This document shows, in pieces, positions 49,953 to 63,582 of a DNA stretch of 64,000 nt (position 1 is its first letter; each line of letters begins with the position of its first letter). Location of the stretch: assembly GCA_013399895.1 (NCBI GenBank), contig VXBA01005459.1:495431-559430 (forward strand), read 5' to 3'. The translations under genes and the position numbers were made by a program. The DNA is from Serilophus lunatus (lineage: Eukaryota; Chordata; Aves; Passeriformes; Eurylaimidae). The notes beneath the pieces are model-generated. The model searched no databases. It saw nothing but the letters and a program-made list of their open reading frames with translations, and was not told the DNA's origin.

Positions 49953-52900
49953 CATGGAAACAAAGCCATGAAAGCAACTGCATGTACTTTATGTAGGAAA
50001 CTCTGAGAGAATGAATTTGTAGACTGAAAATTTGTAGATGGGTTTTTATTGCTTTTATCAATTAGGTTACAAATAAGAGCTTTGATATGGGTAAATGTAA
50101 ACATGCAAACATAAAATTGAGAAAATTCTCAAAAGTCCAATAATTGCCAAATGTGCTAGGTCACACTTGCGTAGCTGAGTTTCTACAGGATACATTATAT
50201 TAAGCATATTGAATTACCAAATTTTGAAAAGATCAACAGAATACCCTCAAGGCATCAACGTGAGGCTATCTGGGTTTTTTCTTATGGAGAATGGATAGGA
50301 GATATCAGGCCCTGCTCCGGATGAGAGATGCCCTTCAGTGGGAGTGGCTCTCTGCCACTGGGATTGCGTTTTTTACTGTCATAGGGACCACTGGGCATGG
50401 AGAGAGGCATGTGGGATGTGCTGGCAGGGACGCCACCCGGGACAGAACAGCAGAGCTGCTGCTGTTTTTCACGCCAAGCTGTCCCGCTGAACATCAGGAG
50501 ACTCTTGTCTCTTCCCTCCAGGAATAATTAAGATTTTTCCTAAAGCAGGCCTGATGAATCTGTGGAATTGCCACAGGTCATTTGGAAACATTTGCTAATG
50601 ATCTCCTTGGTCCTAGTGTTGAATGTTAATTTACATTATGAATTTCACTCGATGGCCGTGCTTGCTGCCAGAAATGCTGACTCAAGATGCCATGAGGTGA
50701 AGCTGTTGGAGCTAGCAGAGATATTTAGTAAATCTGCACAGGCTGCACTAATCAGGAAAGAAAGGGATAAAAATTCTGATTAGAAGTGACATCATTTGGC
50801 TTGATGTAATTTTTTAATGCTTTTAAGAACTCCATCACACTGAAGCTTCATATACTATCTGCACCTTAAAGCTAAGCTGTTAAAAAGACCTTGCATATAA
50901 TATTGAGATCTAATCTTACTCTGCCAACCAGCAAGTTTCCAGGAAAAGGAGTGGATCTGTAATTTAATAGCATTCAGTGTAATGTGCAAATGATGCCAGA
51001 AGAAAATGTAGAATTAGTTGTACTAGCTTTGAAGGGCCTTAAACAAAGGGAGAATGCGCATGATAGCTGGAGATTCCTCAGATAATAGTAATGTCATAAA
51101 TTTAGAATATTATAATGTACTTTGTAAAGCGAAGTAATTTCATAGTCCAAGTGGAGAGCAAATATAAGGAGCTTTCCTAAAGCGTGCTGTAGATTAATGA
51201 ATTTTAAAGAGGCACATCAAAGTAAATCCAACAATAACACTGCCATAAATAAAAAATATGGGAAGCAGTTAAAATATAAAGACAAAGGGACAATTTTTTC
51301 TCTCATTATCCTAGTGTAAATCCAGCGTAACTTCGTTAATCTCCTCTGTGACTCTGGGTGTAGATATGGGAGTGACAAAGTACAGAATTTGATTCACGCT
51401 TACATTAAAAGAGTATAAAGCTGTGAGCGAGAAAAGCCTGAGGGTTTTTAGGAGATGAGAGATCTTGAAAGCAAGGAGAGGAATGCTCTGGAGGAAATGC
51501 TTGGAAAAGCAGAGCTGTCTTTTGCTATAGTGTGGTGGTAGGATCCCCGTCTGCATCCCATCGAATGCTGACCTGCAAAGCACAGGAGGAGCTGCTCCAG
51601 AAACCCAGCAGATCAAAAGAGACCTGAAGAGAAGGACAACTTGTGGAAGTTTGGAAATGCAAAACACTCTTATGGACACGGCTTCGCTCCTAGATAAAGC
51701 CAGGGAGGAAGAAGAGGGACACTCAAGATAACTGGTCCCCTGGATTGCTTGTGTGGGTGCTGCCTGTCGCAGTGTGCAGAGCTGAAGATGGAGGGGGCTC
51801 AGGCTGGCAGTGTGGCAGCCGTGATGTGCAGCCCATGTGGCTGGGGCAGCCCCAGGAGGTGATGACACTGCAGCAATGCAGTGGGCGAGTGCAGAGACCT
51901 CCAAGACGGGATTTTCAAAAAAAGGGAGCAGATCAGGGAGTTTGCCAGACCTATCGCAATCAAGGTTCCTGCATATGTCTCCTCTTTCCAGTGTCAACTA
52001 CTTTGAATTGCCTGCAGCTTTGCCCTGAGATGGCTGAGCAAATGGATGAACTTCCCCTACTACAACGGTGATCTGGGCAGGGATCACTGAGTTGTATGCC
52101 ACCACTGCTGCCTTCAAGACTCCTGCCTCTCCCCAGACAGTGAAAAGGGAGTGAAGGACGTGGCTTTTGCATTCTTAGAGTCATCAGTAATGCATGAGAC
52201 TCCTGAACATTTCAGCTGAAATGAATAAATATGCAGATGCATCCACTCACTTTAGCAAATGCATTCAAACTGTAAGGTACTGAAGCCTGCCACAATGAAC
52301 ATAGCTAAATATTTTTGCTGGAAGCTGTTCAATTGTTACCATCAGGGAAAGCACAGTTAAGGTTGACATGTCCTCTCCCTTCTGTTAGCTTTTTTCTCCA
52401 TTCTAGTGCCTCTGTCATAACAAGCATGTATGCACAAACATGAAAAAGAAGGCTGGGTAATGATGGGACTTGGCATGGCATACTATTTGGGTTCTGCAGC
52501 AACCTACTGAAGTGCCACTTGCCAGGTTGCTATTCAATCTGAAGAGATCGGCCAGTCAGTGTATCACATAGCAAAGGATTGCTAAAAAATAGAGAGGACT
52601 TGTGTCAAACTCGGAGGAAGTATTGATTGAAGCCAGAAGCAGAGTTAGTGCTTCCTTCAGTGTTTCTAATCTGTCTAAACGACCTGCACAAAGAAGCTAG
52701 CTGCAGACTTCTTATGTTTGCTCTTACCTGTAAGTGAAGAGCAGGCAGCAAAAAAAATCAAAGAGATGTCAGATGTGCTGTGAAACTGGGTCACTGCGCA
52801 GCAAACGAAATTTAATGTGAAAATATAAAGAAAATGATGGGCAAAAACATTAAATAAATGAAGCTAATGAGAACAAATCACAAAGCAAAGCTTTTGGAGC

Positions 52901-53494
52901 AGCAGTTGCCTGGTTTACCAAAATGACTGAACATCTGAGAAATCAGTTTCCAGGAAATCAATCAAAACCTTAGAAAATGTTAAGATATTTGGCTGCAGCA
53001 GTGGGCTCTTCAATGTGGAAGCATTGTTTTCATCATATGGGCTATGCTGAGGAAGCAGATAAGCAGGATGTGGCGCTTGCTCTGATTTTCTCAGATTTCC
53101 TAATTTTCAGCTGTTGCAGCCAGTCTTCTGAAGTTGTGACTGAATTTTGCAGCTCCTCTTCTGGGGAGAGCTGCAGAAGCTTGTGTCCATTAGGGCAAGG
53201 GAAAAGGATCCTGTGAGGCTTTGGGAGAAATCCTGTTACAAAGTCCATGGCGAATTTTAAACCATCCATTATAAAAGTTCTGGTAATATCCAGTGTAGCA
53301 TTTGATCGAACAAAGAGCTCCTTGTTAAAAGCTGTCGGCTGCTCTAGGGAACCACGAGAAAAATAGGTAGGGCAGGTCTTAAGCAGGCGGAGTTCCCTGG
53401 TACACTGTGAGAGGTTTGGGAATGCTGCATGCGCTTCCTGATATGAATAGGTAGTTGCAGGTTGAGAAGCTCTTTGGAATTTGGCTAAGAAAGG

Positions 53495-53548
53495 TTATAT
53501 AGAAAACTGTGGAAATTAATTTTATATGGAAAACTGTGAAAATCTATT
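53495..53548. repeat. 27-bp imperfect tandem duplication
   Basis: Two adjacent 27-base units both begin TTATAT and contain GAAAACTGTG; they differ at a handful of sites. It is a local duplication in the intron. Confidence 0.75.
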
Positions 53549-55938
53549 TTGTCTCCTTCTTATTCTTAGATTGTAGCATTTCAGTTCAGGAGTAACTTCA
53601 GGACATTTCTTCTAAGTGGGTGGGACACTGCATGCCGAGTTTCAGTCGTAATGAGGAGGCTGAGATGGGAATGTACCTGCGCATTCCTCTCGCTTTAGTT
53701 CAATGCCAAGGGACTTCTGAGGTGGGATGTACTGTTGGGATAGAGGGTGGCAAGGGTGGTAAAAGTAAGAATCTGTAACCTAAAGCGGTAGTAAACTCCA
53801 AGAGGGACAGGAACAGGTAGAGAATGGAAGGAGAGGTGGTATGTACTGGGTGTCTTCATCACAGAACTAGGTCTCTTTGTGCATGCAAACGGAGTAAAGC
53901 AATTTTCAGTTGGCTTTCCAAGTTAAAGCCATCGAGGTAGAAACACACTGGTGTTATTCGGTAAATCATAAGCTGCCTTCTTAGAGGAAATAGAGCGTTA
54001 AATAGAAAAACTAAGTGAACTTTGATGAACCAAATGGCCTAGGCTTGTTCCATCATTTTTTATTAATTGCACCAGGTGGCCCACTCTGGGTCTCTGAGTG
54101 TATGTCTGAATGCTCTGCTCTGTCTCTGAATTGTCATTTGGACTCTGATTACTGAAAGCCTAAGGTGATTGCAGCAAACTAGCCTCCCCAGGTGTGTGAG
54201 AGATTTAGAAGAAGGACCACATGGATACACAATATGCAGAAGCCCCAGAGTGATGTATAAATAGGGGTTCACGGAATTTACTGCCCTCCAGGAGCAGAGT
54301 GAGGCTTTTGGTGTGTAAACCAGTCCCTCTAAACCACTGTGCCAGAAATTACTCTCTGCTGCTTGCTTTTTCTGTATTGCTTCCTCCTGAGGGCAAGATG
54401 GCAGATTCTGACTTGGACATGGGGATAAGTAGATGTGGGGCAGACAGCGAATGCCCGTCTGCAGCAATCCCGAGCTCAGAGCATCCCTGCCTTTATTTAA
54501 GAAGAGGTTTTTTGGCTACAGTTGTAGGTTAATAAGTCTTTACGCCTTCAACTTCTTTGTTGCACTCACCTCAGATGCTGCTGAGCCACAGGAATGACAG
54601 TTTGTCCTTTAGATGGAGGATGTCAGTTGCCAATGCAGAGTATTGATTTCTGCTGATTGCTAATGAGTAGGTTGAACCGTAACTTTGCATGGAGAAATTG
54701 ACCTGATTCAAGCTATGGGAAATGTTACTCAGGCCTGTGGAAATTTCCTAGCTAGTGTTCTGTTGTGCTTCTTTGGCAAAGGCAATTCTGTAGAGAAAAC
54801 GTCTCACCCCTTCTTTTCCTTGGTCTCTGAAGCAAGCTTACATGAGACTGGTACCTCACGCTAGCCTAGGGTGAGGAATTCAAGAAAGGGATCAGCCCTC
54901 ACATCAGAGTATGAAACTATATGACAGTCATATTTTTAAAGCAGCTGCTTCTGATCTGCTGCAAGTTCATCTGCCTTCAGAGAAGTATTTACCATGGATA
55001 ATGTAATGTGTCTCCAAGGATAGACAAGAAGCCAATGCTCGTTCAACTCTGTGACCTTGATTTCATGTATATTATATATGCATCAACAGTTAGCTTCAAA
55101 TCCCAGCTCCTGATGTGTATGGAGAAATTTCTTACTGGTCTTCTGTCTGGTCTTGAAAATACCTCTTCACCCTTTGCTGAAGTAGAATTCAACTGTGCAA
55201 AAAAAACCCCAAAAAACCCAAACAAACAACTGCTTAATGCAAGCAGAATGAGAAATCCTTCTATATGAGTTCTAAGCAACGGATTCTCTGTCATCCCTTG
55301 AGATTTATTCAGTTGAATTTGGATATTTTGATGTACCTGCTCTGTGCTTTGATATGTTTTTCTCCCTGTCAGCAAGTCACATCATAAGCAATAGCGGATT
55401 CTTTGCAATTAACCAGCATTTTGAAGAGCCAATTTCCCCCTCCTTCTCTCCCTCCAGTCTTCATCTGGTATTATTCTCATAAAGTCAGTGGCAACTGGAA
55501 AACTAATCCTGTTAACCTCACTGTAGGATTTCTGAAATTAACTTTCTAGGAAGCAAACTTATTTCTTACTGCGTGTTGAGATTTCAGAATTATTCACTTC
55601 CCTTGAGCTATACTGCTTTCATACCCCATGATGGATGCTGTATAAAACTTAAGATGGGTATTCATGTTAACGATGATAGACAAAAATTGTATTAGAATGT
55701 CAATATGGTCAGATAGGATAAGAGTAGTGTTCCAGCTGGGTCCACCTTTATCTACTATAAGGGAAGTTTACAATCAATAACCTATGTAACCATCAAATTT
55801 TTTTACTCTTCAAGCTAATTCTAGCACCAAACTGATCTTTCCGGGAGACTCCTTTTCAGGGGTGGAAAACTCAAAAAGTTGTCCTTTATTTAGTCTAGGT
55901 GTTTTTCCACATAGCAATCTTATTCTGTGCCTTGCATG

Positions 55939-55960
55939 AAAAAAAAAAAAAAAAAAAAAA
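55939..55960 (+). repeat. Homopolymer run of 22 A
   Basis: An uninterrupted run of 22 A follows CCTTGCATG. No AATAAA lies within the preceding 30 bases and no flanking target-site duplication is apparent, so it is more likely a simple repeat than the tail of a retroposed transcript. Its length is prone to sequencing error. Confidence 0.9.
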
Positions 55961-56060
55961 GGTTACTCGAGAAAGCTTATGTGGGTTAATTTAGAAATTA
56001 TACCTATTTTTATGAAATATCTTCTTTAAGCTAATTTTGTGGCTCGGTTTACTAAGTTTT

Positions 56061-56112
56061 AAGGAGGTAAGATGACTTTGCCAAGAGCATACAGGGACTT
56101 GATGTTTCAGCT
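56061..56112 (-). mobile_element. Possible MIR-like SINE relic
   Basis: AAGGAGGTAAGATGACTTTG followed by CCAAGAGCATACAGGGACTT resembles the reverse complement of the MIR core (AGAGGTTAAGTGACTTGCCCAAGGTCACACAG). Only about 50 bases can be matched. Confidence 0.4.
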
Positions 56113-57585
56113 TTCATGAGCTCTTTGGTCCTGTCAGGTGTAGAGGTTTTATGGATGCTTCAGTCTGTGAAAGAGCTCCTGAGCTGCCTCTCTGTGCTGA
56201 GAAGGCACGGTTGCCTGTGGAAAAACTCTGTCTCAACATGCTGTAACTTTCTACTTTGTTTTATCCAAAGATGAGAAACAGTTATAAGTCACACGGCTCA
56301 TAACATGGCAGATGTATAGCCAAGGAGTGTGTGACCTCGTGCTGGTGAGGAGTTCTTGCATGAAGCACTTTGCTGGACTGTTACCTTTGTGTCTGCAGCT
56401 TGGTATGTGTGGCAGGAGCAAAGGAATGCAAGATGGCTTGTAAATAAATTACATCATTTAGATGGTATGAAAGCTGGCTGAAAATGTTTTGTATTCCTTT
56501 CCTGGAGGCTCCTAGATGTGCAGAATAGCTGTGCAGGGTCCTAGTTCTAGTTATTGCTGCAGGGCCTTAAGTTGCTGATAACCTATGTTAAGTTCGACTT
56601 ACAAGAGGATACATCAAAGGCATTTGGCAGCGTGAAACTGTAATTAAGCTTCCACAGAATTTGGGCTTTTGGGGCATGTAAGTTAACACAGGGAAAACTT
56701 GGTTTGACTTGAACAGAAAAACACCTACAGTGAACAAAGAAGAGCTTGTAATTGGTTCATCAGATACTTCTGCATTGTAGAACTCCTTAGGTTTATGCGT
56801 TTTGAAATCAAGGGTTTAGCCAGGTGAGATGGGCTTCTCAGTCAGTGACAGCATTCAGCATTCATGGAGTAGACAGCTTTGCTCTTGAATATCTTCCATA
56901 CCTAAATTCCTCTCTTATACAAGGGCCAAAGGAGACCTGCATCACCAAATCCAGCCCTCTGATACCACAAGCAGCCATACTGAGGACTCTGGCATCAATG
57001 GAACTTTTTCTCTTACCGTGCCTCTTGCATTTATTGGCAGCATTTGTTCCAGGAGGGGAAAGGCAGAGGGCTTGCTGTGGTAGGGTAGATGCTCTCTGGG
57101 ACCCAGATGCATCCCTGCTGCCCCCTCCAACACACTTACTCTGCCAGGTGGTGAAGGAGTTCAAGGCAGAGTCCCGAAGCATGGTGACTATTCACAGCTG
57201 AAGAAGGAAAAGAGTTGAAACTGCTGAATCATACCAAATGTTGCAATTTATGTGCAGTGGAGATGTGGTGAAAGAGTTTGCCCTTGCCATCAGATAAGCA
57301 ATCTGCCCTTAATAATCTATGATCCACTCATTTTTTACCTCCTCTTCTGTGTGTAGCGTGGCACTGGGAAACTATCACAGATCTGATGTTAATACACAGA
57401 TAATCAGTAAGCTACTTAATCACAGTGTTCAGATGGCTCTGAGCCTGCCTTGCTGTTTGGCAGAGATAAATTAGGAAATGAGAGTGATATAAACCAGTAT
57501 TTTAAAAGTATTAAAACCTAATCCCACATTTCAGAGGTTATTCTACCAATTACAGGTCCAATAGATTTTCCATTCTTTGTATAGA

Positions 57586-57617
57586 ATATTTGTATGAGTG
57601 CATATTTGTATGAGTAT
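57586..57617. repeat. 16-bp tandem duplication
   Basis: Two consecutive 16-base units share ATATTTGTATGAGT and differ only in the last two bases. The event looks recent or slowly decayed. Confidence 0.8.
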
Positions 57618-58255
57618 TTGACACTGCTTGCACTTTTTCTATTAATAAAGCTACTGTATATCAATAGAAGTGATTAACAGTTGCTTTGCCCTCAAATTAC
57701 ATTAGATTATTCAGTGCAGAGCCTATAGCTCCTTCCTCTGTATCTCTGGAGAAGAAAAAATGTCCTGGTCTCTTTAAAAGAGAACACAGCAGTTCAGGAG
57801 AACTCAGATTATGGGTGCTTAAATCTGCAGGATATGTTGCAGCTGATCTTTTGTCTGTAGCTCCATCATCAGTGTCTTTGCAAACTTCACTGCAGAGTTT
57901 TCTGGGAAAGGCCTCTTGTGGGAACAAGTTAACTTGGCTGCACCAGCTGTCTATTTGGTGAGGACAGAAAAAGATCTCTGGCCTTGAAGCCCGTGTTTCG
58001 AAAGAGTGTGTAAGGAGACATGGATGGTGGTATGTGTGATAAGGTGGCCACCAACTGCATGAGAAAGTATGCATGTGAAGTCAAAACATGGAGTTGTGAA
58101 GTTGTGAGAATTCTAATCATCTATGTGGCAACAGGACAAAGAGCATAATAAAAGGGGACATGCACCAGGGGCTTAAAAAAATGGAAGAAGACAGGAAGAT
58201 GAGTGCATGAAATCCCTGACTCTATTTGTGTGTGTGCAGTCTCATTCATCCATCG

Positions 58256-58302
58256 CCAATAGATAATTAATTTATCCAACAATTAATTACCCTGATAATT
58301 AG
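58256..58302 (+). promoter_or_regulatory. Cluster of homeodomain core sites (three TAATTA)
   Basis: TAATTA occurs at 58264-58269, 58284-58289 and 58296-58301, within 38 bases, with a CCAAT at 58256-58260. TAATTA is the palindromic core bound by many homeodomain proteins, and spaced copies are typical of developmental enhancers. It could also be chance in AT-rich DNA; no alignment is available to decide. Confidence 0.3.
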
Positions 58303-59899
58303 TGACCACAACAGCCTCTGTCTCTGGCACCCAAATCTTATGGGTGTGGTTGCGAAATGAAATGCTGAAGCTTGTAGAGAAGCTTTTTAGAGTTTGAGTT
58401 GTACTTTTCAACAAAAACAAGTGCTATGGGACTGGTTCAATCAAAGTCCCTCCATAATCCTTTGCAAACTGCTTTGCACAGAGGATTTTGTGACAAAGGT
58501 CACAAAATGAAACCCTTTTCATGACCATTTTATGCATTGATGATGTCTGCTTTAGTAAAAAAATCTTCTTTCAAAACCAACCGTGCTAAATGTTGATCTT
58601 TTGGACATTCGAAAAGGATTTCTCACTGTGAGTAATTCAGCATTCAAGCCAGCACAAAAAGAGTGTGTCCTAAGAGTCCCACATGTGCACCTAGAATTAC
58701 AAACATATGGCCAAGACCCAGATAGACATCAGGTAAGAAGCATTCATTTAGGCTTCAAGTTGATCTTCTGTGTGATATGTGTTGCCTGAAGGGTGTTCAA
58801 AGGATGCAACTGCATATCTGTATGAAATAATTTTCTTATCAAGGTGCCAGTACAAAACCCATAGCTCAACATACTGAATTCTTTATTTTCATGATTCTCA
58901 AAGCATTTGCTCTGAAAAGGGCTTGGTTGTTCCAGTGGAGTTGGTAGAAAGCATTGTGATCTAACCCTGCTGGATGAAGGGACTTGCTTTTTCCTCAAGT
59001 CAGAAGCAGGTGGACCTACTAGTGAAAGAGCTTTTATGAGCTTTTGGATGTCACTGGGGTGAATTAGCTTTTCCCTTTCATAGTATACACCTTGTCACGC
59101 AGTTGTGAAGAGAATTGCATATCTGAAAGAGCCACTCATTTGAAAGGTAAAGCTCTTCTGAACAGGAGACAGGACCTCTGGCAGAGTCACTTTTGCAACA
59201 ACAGCATCCTGTTGTCTGATCTCCATAGCTGGTCAGCCAGAATGAAAAGCTGGTTCCAGTCACAGATTGTGTTTACTTCTGTACCTGATCATGACATTGA
59301 GGTACATTGTTTTGTTCCCTGAGGAACAAGATGCTCTGATGCACACCAGGGCATTGCCTTGAAGAGAAGATGATATGCAGAGCCAGCTACAGTGGGAGAG
59401 GTGGCTGGGGACCTTGTTATTTAGTCCACATCTTAGGTAACAATTACAAATCCTGAGCTGTGTCCCCATTCTGGTAACCATCAGGCCCTTTTTACCGGCA
59501 GGAATGGATTTCAAACCTTTAAAAAATACCTAAGCATAAACTCATGACCTCTGAGAGGGTTTTTTTAAGCGGTGTACTACTACATTGTTGTTTTGGGAGG
59601 TAGCCCAAAAATCTCTTGGAGGCAAGACCAGAATAGCATCCTTTTAAACGCATGTGAGTTGGAAGGGATTATAAGGATTAGAGAATGCTCATAGCTCTCC
59701 TTAGGTAGACACTGATTTGCAAACCTGAACCAAACCCCAGATTATAGAGTAATTCTGAAAGTTTAATGTTACCTTCCAAGCAGCATCCCTCCAGTGCTGT
59801 AGTTAATTAGTTAATAATCTTCTCTAAGGCTTTGTACCTGGGAACACCTCTCTGTGAGAGCTCAAACCACAGTCCTTACTGGTTTTAATAGGAGCTATG

Positions 59900-59932
59900 C
59901 CATTGATGTCAGTTGGCTTTGGGTCAGGCCCT
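59900..59932 (+). repeat. Dispersed sauropsid-type motif, copy 2
   Basis: CCATTGATGTCAGTTGGCTT then TGGGTCAGGCCCT pairs with the reverse complement of 27441-27475. See that entry for the family interpretation. Confidence 0.45.
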
Positions 59933-62432
59933 AAATGCATATAATATCAAATTATGTGACAACTGTGCATTTTCTATTAAACTGAGCAGCAACAAAGCAG
60001 TCTCCCATTGCGTATTATCGAGAAAAGTGGGCTTCATGGAAAAGTAAGTGAGGAATGCCTCCCAACAGTGTCTGTGTAATTGTTGGCCACCAGTGCTGCT
60101 ACTTTCATTATAGGAAATGTTTCCTTAAAATTGCTATGCTGCTGGTGTTGCCCATTCTCCGGTCACTGCCTGACAAGATTAATAAACCAGTGACAAAGTT
60201 GTGTCAGAAAGTTCCAGCTCTGACTTTATTTACCCTTGAGGGCAGATGCAATCTCAGGAGGAGCTTTGAATCCTATTATGGCAAACCATGGCTGCAGTGT
60301 CAGGCTGATAAGATAGAGAAACCCATATTTCCTTGTCTGAAAGCATTATTAATAATGTTTCTTAGGGTTGTTCAGTTATTTTCTAGTTTTTCTCAAATGT
60401 AAGGCCACCTGCCATATGTCCTATTTAATATAAATACTCTGCTTGGTATGTCCTTCATGGTGTGTAAGAGAGATTACTGTAAATGATTCGAAGGGATTAC
60501 TTACTGCTGTCTCTGGACCCAAACAAACCCTTGTGATTCTCAGGTTCACATACCAGGCATGCAGCAGATTTGCCACCTAAGGTTACCTCAACGTGTGCAG
60601 GGGACTGCTGACTGTCCCACTTTTGGTGTGAGTGGAAGCTGCTTGAAACAAACTGCGATGATGGATGCTGGAACTTTGGTGGGGCCACAGCAGACCACTG
60701 ATAGACAATGATGCTTTTGACAAACAGGCAACAATGCAGTTGTTTCCAGTGAAGGCAGCCCACACAAAACTGAATAATGAGATTTTTTCCATGCAGTCCC
60801 CACAAGAGATTTCTTTGCTCAGGAAACAAAGATGCATAACAGGACTTTTAAATCTATAAATGAGACTATGGCTCTCCTCCTCATATTTACCACATGGCTA
60901 GCTCTGTCGTCTTTGATAACAACACCAAAAGGACTGTTTGCTCAGAAAACAAGCCCTCATTGTTCAGGAAATTACCATTTAAATTTATTTTATTAAACCT
61001 TTTCTGTTTGGCTATCCACGGTGTGGGAACCCTGAAATGCGTACAAAGCAGAAAGACTGCTGAAGTCTAAATTAGACTTTAATATGGGAATGTCATGTTT
61101 CATTTAAAAGCTTCTTCTCACCTTCCTTTTTTGTGCCGTCAAGTGAAAATAAAAGCAGGGTTATGACTACATTGCCTCTGCTCCACCTTATCTGCAAGAT
61201 CTCTCACATTTCTTTCCACACCTTTCCCACTTCTCCTAGCTTTGCTGCTTGCTAGCAGGCTGTCAGGATCCCAGTGCTCCCTCAACTAAGCAGATGACTA
61301 GCAGTGGACCTTGTTCATTATGGGGTGACAAGCTCAAGGAATAAATACCTACAACATGGAAAGTTTCAAGCCACAGGGTGTCAGCCTGACTTGATTGGGT
61401 GGAAAATGAAGTGGTGAGCTTCCCCACTCTCTCTGGAGGGTGAAATTGGTCAGAGACTGACTCTGACAGATGTTCACCCTCTTTGGGATCTCAGTGCTTC
61501 TCTCAGATCCACTCTGTCACATTGCTGCATTATGCTTTTACAAACTACTGTCGCTTCTCCTTAAAGTGCTTGGTAAACATTTCAGCCCAAATCCTTCTTT
61601 TTATTCCCTCTTTATCCTCTTTTTCATCCTTTTTCTTTTTTCATTCTTGTATCTTACACCCTTTCTTCCTGACTCTTCAATTTTAGCTTCTTGGCACTTT
61701 TTCCACATATGTTCTTTCCCATATTTCTTAATTCATTTTTCCTTTATATTTCCTTGGGAACAAGCCTGTTGATCTCCAAAGATTTATAGACCACTAATTT
61801 CCTGTTCCTTCCCTGAATTCCTAGTTTTCAGTTTTGGTCCCCACACTTTATAAAGGACCTCATAGGGCTTCTGGCACTCTAGAGTTTTTGTGCACCCGTT
61901 GGCGCATCTCTGAGGTAACAGGGACCCAAGCCTATAGTTTCTTCAGGCAGGTATTTTCTATCTCTCCAACTGCTAAATGCCTGAACCTCAAGCTAAATGG
62001 CGTTGCGTGGTTGTGTTGGCAGTAGTTAGACTTCTATAATAGGTTCATTTTAGAAAAAGCTTGTTGGAGCTGGGAAAAGCAGAGCTGGGAGGTGTGTTAA
62101 CTTTAGCACTGGGGACAAACAGTGGCCAAGAGCTCCAGCTCTGTCCCTACCTCTCTTTTTTAGTAGATTGCAATTGTATTTGGTCTTTATTAGACTGTAC
62201 AGTCATCACTAGAATTATACACCAATCCTGAAGCTAGTAGCAGAGTATTATTAAGTGGCAATAAAATTATTCTGAAAATGAAATTAAACTCCTGTGTTGC
62301 TGAGTTTAGTCTTCTCTTACCATAGGTGATCAGAGCATACAAAATTTTTATTTCCTTTTGAGATAGCTGATTGCCTCCTTAAATTGAGAAACTATGTCAT
62401 TGAGAATGTTACATTCATGACAGGATTTTGCC

Positions 62433-62478
62433 TTTTGAACATGAAGGTGGGTGTTCATGTTTTGAACATGAAGGTGGG
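62433..62478. repeat. 27-bp tandem duplication
   Basis: The 19-base block TTTTGAACATGAAGGTGGG occurs exactly at 62433-62451 and again at 62460-62478, a period of 27 bases. The identity of the two blocks suggests a fairly recent duplication. Confidence 0.85.
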
Positions 62479-63581
62479 ATTTCTCTTCTCAGATTCCTCC
62501 AAAAGTGGTGGGCCCACCTTCTTCTTTATCTCAGGTGACTCACTCTCGCCACCTCTGTTGAGCAGCATAAGATTTCGTAGACTTGCATTGCTAACATCCT
62601 AAGTGATGCACCTGGAAGCTAACTTGTCCAGAAAAAAAAGGACAAAAATATTACCTGACTTGATGAGATGAGCCCCACTATGCAGCAATAAGAATTCTAG
62701 AGCCAGAACCTTGATGCAGCTGGATGCTGGAAAGAAGAGCCAGGGGAGTGCCAGAAGATCTCTTCTGAGCAGTCTGGATTTATGCCAGGTTAAAATGACT
62801 TTTACTGCAGTCTTAAAATTGCCTCTTTTGCTCTCCTTCACAAGACACAAGAATGAACCAGCTGCACTTTTTCTGTGCTTTATCTGATGAAGCCTCTTTC
62901 AAGCTTTTCATAAAAGTAGGCAGCATTGTTCTGAGTAAAAGAGAAGCACAGTTTAATGGGAAAAATAAAGGCTGAGCACTTGATAGTTAAAGCGACAGCT
63001 ATTGGCATGGGCAAGCGCACACTGAATGCCACACATTTGTCTTTGGCCCTGGCAGCAGATAGGAGTGCAGAGGTTATGTGACAAAACTGGTTGCTCTATG
63101 ATTCAGAAGCTCTCTGATTATACATGTCTCTTCATCTGGAATAGCTACTTGAATATATCACTGAAACAAGAAACCATATTCTGCTTAAACTGCTTTAAGC
63201 TGAGATACTTAGCTGTTTGCCATACTCCAGCTTTTAATAAACATCAGAAATATTTCATGGTAATTTTTGGTCAGATACATGCAAACATTCAGTAGCAGCA
63301 TTCAGTGGAAATTTTGGGAGCTTTAACCACTAAAGCCTCTCAGTGAGTCTGAATTAATTTGTAGGCTGATCAAAAGGAAACTGCAATTGGCAACTAAATG
63401 TAAAAGATTCAGTTTGTAACTGATCACAGTCATTTGTAAAGCCCAATGATTGGGAATTATTTCAATGGCTTTAAGCGTCTTTTTGTTTCTTATTTATTAG
63501 GTGCTCAGATGTTCAAGCAAAGTATAGGATTAATCTGACCAATTTGTCATTTACTGCTATGACATTTTTTTATTGCACGTG

Positions 63582-63582
63582 N
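63582..63582. other. Single ambiguous base (N)
   Basis: One unresolved base lies in AT-rich intronic sequence and has no effect on any feature. Confidence 0.95.

Noticed and set aside
51311..51997. 228-codon minus-strand frame, the longest outside CR1, LHFPL6 and the CpG island
   Set aside because: It opens at TTG, not ATG; the first internal Met is only around residue 148. It has no family I recognise and no sign of splice sites or a promoter. The local G+C rise at 51740-51950 explains the absence of stops.
55939..55960. Poly-A run as the tail of a processed pseudogene
   Set aside because: No polyadenylation signal in the 30 bases upstream, no target-site duplication seen and no gene-like sequence to its left.
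59651..59685. GAGTTGGAAGGGATTATAAG-like sequence as an antisense CR1 3' end
   Set aside because: Only about 20 bases resemble the CR1 tail, and the ATTCTRTG terminal repeats and the rest of the 3' UTR are missing; could be chance.
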